Below are positions 58,215-64,000 of a stretch of DNA of 64,000 nucleotides, one piece after another; the first letter of the stretch is position 1; every line of letters begins with the position of its first letter. Source of the stretch: Physcia stellaris (taxonomy: Eukaryota > Ascomycota > Lecanoromycetes > Caliciales > Physciaceae); NCBI GenBank assembly GCA_018902385.1, contig JABSSW010000039.1:186001-250000 (forward strand), in the 5' to 3' direction. Below the pieces are notes generated by a model, which was not told the origin of the DNA, did not search any database, and saw only the letters and a list, made by a program, of their open reading frames with translations. The position numbers were made by a program, and so were the translations under genes.

Positions 58215-61200
58215 ATGGTATATCGCCATCCACCCTAAATATATCGTAAAGCCAGGCTAAGACATACCTCTTTAGTTCCACATCAGGAGGCTCTTGGGAA
58301 GAGAGAAGAAGAAGATACATGACGAGGATGAAGACATTCCCTTACCGGTGCCTTCTCTACCTCACACGCGCACTCCACGAGCATCATCCCCCAGCTCTGT
58401 CACAACCACTGTCGCAGACGGCGGCCGCGCAAGTGAACCCTCCGTTGCCAATACCCGACGGCCCCCCCAACTCGAACGCCTTACCTCTGAGCTAAGAGCC
58501 TTCAGCTTCGGGCGCTCTGAACGGTCTCGATCGCGTTCCTCAGATAGACGGGAGGATCCTCTTGGATTGACTGTCGTCCATGAGCCTAGTACAGTACCTC
58601 TCTGCGACATCGTATTCGTTCACGGCCTTGGTGGAACTAGTCGAGCAACATGGGCAAAAGAGCGAGACCTAAGATACTTCTGGCCGCAGATGTGGCTTCC
58701 CTACGAACCGGGTATAGGAGACGCGAGAATCCTTTCTTTTGGCTATAACGCCAACTTTGCGGCTACCGGGCCAGCACCAATTACTGGCATTGCGGACTTT
58801 GCGAAGGACCTTCTCCACTCGATGAAGTATGCCAAGAATGAAGATTTAGAAGAGCTGGAGCTTGGTCAGGTAAGTTTGACATCTCCCTCGAGCACCATCA
58901 AATACAGTTGACTCTAGGAACAGAGACCGATTATCTTTATCGCCCACTCTATGGGTGGACTGGTTGTCAAACAGGTTAGAACAATCTTCACATGCTGGGC
59001 GTGTTTTTCCAGACGTTAACAGAACCCCTTCCATAAAGGCTTACACCATTGGCAAAGGCGACCCTTTATTCTTTGGCATGATCTCTTCCATCAGTGCGAT
59101 GGTATTCTTAGCGACGCCGCACCGTGGTTCAAACCTCGCAGACATACTCAATCGACTTCTCGCAGCTTCTATATTCAGACATAGCCCAAAAATGTATATC
59201 TCAGAGCTCGAAATCGGGTCACAAACTATAGAAGCTCTCAACGATCAATTCCGGCACTTTGCGCCAAGCCTAAGATTGTTCTCATTCTACGAGACTCTAC
59301 CGACTGCGGTGGGACCAAAGAAAATGGTGAGTTTGAGCTTTGCTTACCAAATGTGAAAAACTAAAATACCGCAAGATCATAGTCGACAAGGGGTCGGCGA
59401 CCACGGGCTACCCAAATGAAATTTCAAAGTCTTTGAATGCTGATCACCATACTGTCTGCAAGTTCGATGGCAATCAGGATTCGGATTATGTTAGTGTCAG
59501 GAATGTGCTCAAAACGTTGATTATCGAAATATGCCCAAAAGGTAGGATAAATCCTATGTATGGTCATTCTACAGATCTTCCTTGTCTCTCCTGTCATCTC
59601 ATTATTACCGTATCAGCCGGACTAATCAAATCTTGGTCCTCGCAAGCTGACTTCAGATAGGACCGAATCAATCTCCAGAGGAGACGCTGCCCCTGGCTGA
59701 AGAATTGGAAGGTTTGCTTGGGATGTGCGAGAATTATCACGACGACCTTGAGTTCTTTAGTAAGAGATGGACCACGGGGACTTGTAATTGGATTCTCTCC
59801 CATCCCACATTCACACACTGGGTCCGCAATGAAGTAGAAAGCCCTACAATGCTTTGGTTACATGCTCTACCAGGCAGCGGAAAATCGATTCTTTCTTCGT
59901 TCATTATAAACCATCTTCTCGAGGATTCTTTCTGCGTTTATCATTTTTTCAGATTTGGCGATCAGTCAAAACGCTCATTGAGTGCGTGCTTAAAAACATC
60001 TGCCCATCAGATCGCAGAACGACTACCTCAATTTCGGCATGCCCTGAAAGACATGGGAGCTTCAAATAAGTCGCTGGAGAAAGCGGATCCAAAAACCATC
60101 TGGAATAAGATATTCGTCGATATCCTCTTTAAGTTAAGGCTCCCCACGACCCTATATTGGGTCATTGATGCGGTAGATGAGTCCGACTATCCACAACTCT
60201 TAGTCGAACTGATGCAAACCGTCGCAAAATCCTCAGCCTCGGTCAAGATCTTACTTGTCAGCCGGCAGAACGACGATCTGACGTCGACCTTCGATCGCCT
60301 TTCCGTGGTTGTCCCGTCCGTATATTTGCCATTTGAGGACACCAAAAAGGATATTCAGACCTGTGTGCAGGGGGAGGTTCAATATATGCGTGCTCCTCAG
60401 GAGTTCAAGTCAATGGTCATTGAAAAATTAGTTGCCGGCGCCGAGGGAAACTTTTTGTGGGCCAGTCTCGCGCTGGTTGAAGTTATGAGGTGCAATACTC
60501 GGGAAGATCTTGATCAAATACTCGAAACGATTCCAAGTGGTATGGAGCAGCTGTACAAACGTATGGAAGATAATATCATCAAGAAAACAGAAGACAGGCC
60601 CCAAGATCGAAGACTAGGACACACAATCCTGACATGGGCAACATGTTCACGAAAAGCATTGAAGCTGACAGAGCTTGCACAAGCTCTGCAACCAGAATTT
60701 TCAGTGGTTGTTGATGTGCAATTCACTATCAGTCGCGTCTGCAGCCAATTTGTCGTCGTTGACGCTTCCAACAGGCTTTTGATGGTACACCAAACAGCAA
60801 GAGACCACATAATGACAACCAATTCGGTCCTTGCTATCAATGCCACTGAAGGTCATGAGAAGATTTTCACTAAGTGTCTGTCAGTAATAGAGGGTCAATT
60901 CCACCGCCGTGGGTCAGATCATCAATCGGGTGGTCAAGAACTCGTCGACTACGCAGTCAGATCATGGGCATACCATTTCAATCTAACCTCCATTGAATCT
61001 GATGAGCCGCTGCTTCAACTGGCAAAATTTCTGAAAGGCAAATTTGTCTTGGCCTGGATAGCGGCACTTGCGCAACATAACCAGCTCAAAGTCTTGGCGT
61101 ACTCGTCAAAAACCATGACACTATACGTCCGCCGCAAACGTGGTCGCTATAGATCAACCAATCCTCTCCTTCACCGATTGCAAGAGTTGGACTTGGTCGA

Positions 61201-63439
61201 GTCTTGGGCCACAGATTTCCTCAAAATTCTCGGCAAGTTCGGACAGATTTTGTTGGCCAGTCCTTCGTCGATATATCAGCAGATCCCGCCATTCTGTCCT
61301 AAGGGCTCCACGATCTATCGACATTTCGAACAACAGCCGCCAAGCCCATTTCCACTATACATTGGAGGGATTACACAGAACGTGTGGGATGATGGTCTAG
61401 CAAGAATCTCGCTTGGCCCAAAAACTCAGACTCAATCTGTCATATGCTCCGGCCCCTGCTTTGCCGTTTTAACTGGCGCGGGAGGAATTTATTTGTACGA
61501 CTCCACGACATTCGACTTCCTGCGATTGTTATCGCACGCGGAACGGGTTTGCGCCATGACCTTCAGCGGCTGCTCGAACCTGCTTGCGACGTATGGCTTT
61601 CGAACAACTAAGGTGTGGTCCGTCAAGACTGGAAATGTCATGTATGAAATTCGTAATCCTTTGGGAAGCCGAGCCTTTACGATTACTTTTGCTGCCGACA
61701 ATCTAAAGCTGGTAATTGGCTCCAACGACAGACTCATTAGAGTCGCGCAATTAACACTCACAACCCCGATGTGGTCTACACTGCATCCGGGATTGTTGAA
61801 GGAGGATACGACCATAGGCCGACAAGTACACAACATGCCGTGGCGGATAGCCTTCAACTTCACTGCAAGCTGCGTGGCCGTAGCCTACCGTGGCGCTCCA
61901 TTATGTGTATGGAGCTTAGATCCGCCGGAAATGATCAGTCGGTGCATGAGAAACCAAGAATATGCGGGAAATGGCTGGACAGTGGTCGATCAGATGATCT
62001 GGCATCCGCAATCCGAGGAAATCGTTGGGCTGTATCTGGGAGGACATGTTTTCCGCTGGAACCCATGGGACGAGACCCAACAGGAGTTGCAAGCGCACGG
62101 CTCGATCATTGCCTTGAGTCCTGATGGGAAGTTTTTCGCGGTAGGAAATAGCAACGGCACAATAAAGCTTTACGATTTCCAGCATTTCGCTCTCATATAC
62201 CAGCTATCATGCAAGAGCCTCATCAACGACATATGCTTCAGTCCGGACAGCAAACGACTGTATGATCTCCGTGGACAATTCTGCAATGTTTGGGGGCCAA
62301 ATGCGTTGATACGAGCAGATGAGTCCGTTGATCACGAAAGCGACGTTGTGAGTGATGCAGCTAGCGTCCCAACGCTAGCTGCATCGGAGGCCGTGGCAGA
62401 AGTGCGAGATCAGGTCACGGCCCTTGGGGTCCAGATTACAGGACGTTATCATGCGATTGGGAATGAAGCTGGAGCTATAAGCTTGATAGATTCGACAGAG
62501 AGTGATCATCATCCGTTCCAACTCTGCGAATCCAAAGTCCCGTTATCCATAACACACCTGGATTGGTCAAGTGACGGGAAAGTTCTTGCTATTGCTGAGC
62601 TCACGGGAAAGGTAGTAGTCAAGAAGGTGCAGATAGACGGGCGGCGAGGGTCAACGACAACCCTCTTCGATGTCAAGCCTGAGACCAGCCCGGAGGGTAG
62701 CAGACGAGTCTTCCTCAACAAGGATGGGAACAGATTGCTCGTCAAGAGTGGGCCAACAGTCACGATGTGGTCATTATCTCCAGGGACCAACTCGCAAAAC
62801 GCCGGTATCTCCATTCAATCCCCTGATAGTGAATGGTTCAGACACCCCGAAGATTCGGCCCTTCTCCTAGCCTTCAACCCTTCTTACGTAAGATTACATC
62901 GGTGGGATGATTTGTCGGAAGTTGGCGCCTTTGACATTCCGCCAGTGTCCCCCTGCTCGAACGCACACTCAAGTCGGATGACAGACCGAACGGATGTCCC
63001 TGACCGAGTCGCAAAGATCGGCAGGATATACAGCAATGCTTCAGGCTCTCATCTCCTCATCGACGTCGTCAAAGCAACGGATACCAGCCAGAGACATTCC
63101 GTATCCATCCTCCCGACCGCGGCCCTGAAACCCTCGTCCGGCGGAAACTCGCTTTCACCGTCCCACATTCCCGCAGCAATACAATCCCAGATCGAGATCC
63201 CGCTGGGTCTTTTGCCCAAACAGCGCATGATCTTCCTGGACAGAGACTACTGGATGTGCTCTTGGCGCGTGGGCGCGAATCCCGCCTCGGAGAAGATCCA
63301 GAGGTATTACTGCCTCCCGAAGGACTGGCTGAACGGCGATTGCCTGAAACTTAGTGCCTTGCTCGCGGATGGCAGGTTCTTGATACCAAACAATGGGGAG
63401 CTGGGCGTGATCAAATGTGCAGCAATGAGTCTTTGGTGA
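58215..63439 (+). CDS. NLR-like STAND receptor 2: alpha/beta-hydrolase - NACHT - WD40, 1628 aa
   Basis: Exons 58276-58869, 58918-58974, 59039-59326, 59376-59541 and 59661-63439 are in phase. The first in-frame exon has no ATG, so I infer that coding starts at ATG 58215-58217 and is split at once by intron 58218-58275 (GTATAT, CTAAG, TTTAG). A basic, Ser-rich leader precedes the hydrolase: CDIVFVHGLGGTSRATW, nucleophile elbow FIAHSMGGLVVKQ and FLATPHRGSN. NACHT follows with Walker A LPGSGKS (about residue 438) and Walker B LYWVIDAVDESD (about 536). The last 600 residues are divergent WD40 repeats, likely a beta-propeller (for example IALSPDGKFFAVGNSNGTIKLYDF). This is a complete fungal NOD-like receptor. 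On ligand binding, NACHT oligomerisation would activate the lipase-like domain in non-self defence or incompatibility. Confidence 0.9.
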
Positions 63440-64000
63440 TTCTGAATCGCCGGTATATATGGAAATCGGTAGAAGGTCTTGGCTATTGGCATATCCGAGT
63501 GCGGGATGCTCAATCCGCTCATAGACGATCCCCATGGCCTGGTACGAAGTGGTGCAATCTTTTACCCCGACAGACCCCCCATCACCCGACTTGGGATGGA
63601 ATCACCTAAGTAATTTCGTATTTCATATGGTCTGCGCCAATGACGGGCACGCGTCATACCACACCTTGAGGGCAATATTGATGGCGATGCACGGAAGGCA
63701 AAATCGCACCACAATACACCACAGGATACGGGCGGCTCATGGAGCTAAGGCGTATTATTCAATGTCACTCAAATCAACAACTTTCAGAACTCTTAGAGCG
63801 AAGCATCGATCTCATACACGTCCACAACGCAAACAGAATAGAAACATGTCCTCAAATTGGAGCGCTGAGAGACTGTAAACCCTGTAAGGTTGCGAGATTT
63901 TGCTAAGCTGTTGGCCAAGGCGTAAAAAGCTATCGCTGTTAGCTTAAACAGATTCCATATATGTGATACAGAGAACTTCACAGGCATCATAAGTAACCCC
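63440..64000. other. 3' flank of receptor 2, no gene seen
   Basis: No supported ORF or RNA gene before the right edge. Confidence 0.5.

Overview
The window comes from a filamentous ascomycete (Pezizomycotina) nuclear genome. The evidence is short GT-AG introns of about 42-175 bp with CTRAC-like branch sites, fungal-specific families (GH55 glucanase, Zn2Cys6 factor, NACHT receptors), and AT-rich repeat islands whose copies differ mainly by C/T and G/A transitions, as expected from repeat-induced point mutation (RIP). A class such as Leotiomycetes is plausible but cannot be settled from the sequence.

Layout. 1-843: a cysteine-rich single-pass membrane protein (-), open at the left edge. 1113-1242: a 130-bp hairpin element. 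2568-3985: a 200-aa secreted protein (+) and an 86-aa basic protein (+). 4215-7098: an MFS drug/H+ antiporter (-) and prefoldin subunit 4 (-). 8661-12878: NLR-like receptor 1 (hydrolase-NACHT-ankyrin-like, -). 14274-17008: a conserved 891-aa fungal protein (-). 17435-19460: two tandem copies of a ~1-kb RIP-mutated AT-rich repeat. 19527-21319: a PLP aminotransferase (+). 22980-25540: a secreted GH55 exo-beta-1,3-glucanase (+). 26478-26690: a possible small Cys-rich gene. 28431-29590: the mitochondrial phosphate carrier (-). 29.6-34.7 kb: gene-poor. 34670-36787: a Zn2Cys6 factor (+). 36.8-40.8 kb: gene-poor. 40854-42664: a conserved protein of the 'pathway-specific nitrogen regulator' type (+). 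42.9-43.9 kb: a second AT-rich island. 44112-49666: a giant DH/PH (RhoGEF-like) protein (-). 50529-51488: an EBP-type sterol isomerase (-). 52.3-53.6 kb: minisatellites and a G-rich tract. 53853-54885: a short-chain dehydrogenase (-). 55999-57081: the C-terminal half of a DUF7580-like protein (-). 58215-63439: NLR-like receptor 2 (hydrolase-NACHT-WD40, +).

The genes form no obvious single pathway or biosynthetic cluster. Housekeeping genes (prefoldin, phosphate carrier, sterol isomerase, DH/PH protein) alternate with accessory ones. The clearest functional theme is two STAND/NLR receptors that share an N-terminal alpha/beta-hydrolase but carry different C-terminal sensors.

Important caveat. 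Six otherwise well-conserved genes carry eight reading-frame breaks, and every one lies in a homopolymer run. Restoring one or two bases (at one site, alternatively removing one) makes every exon phase agree. These genes therefore look split into separate ORFs, and the most economical explanation is assembly indel error rather than gene death.
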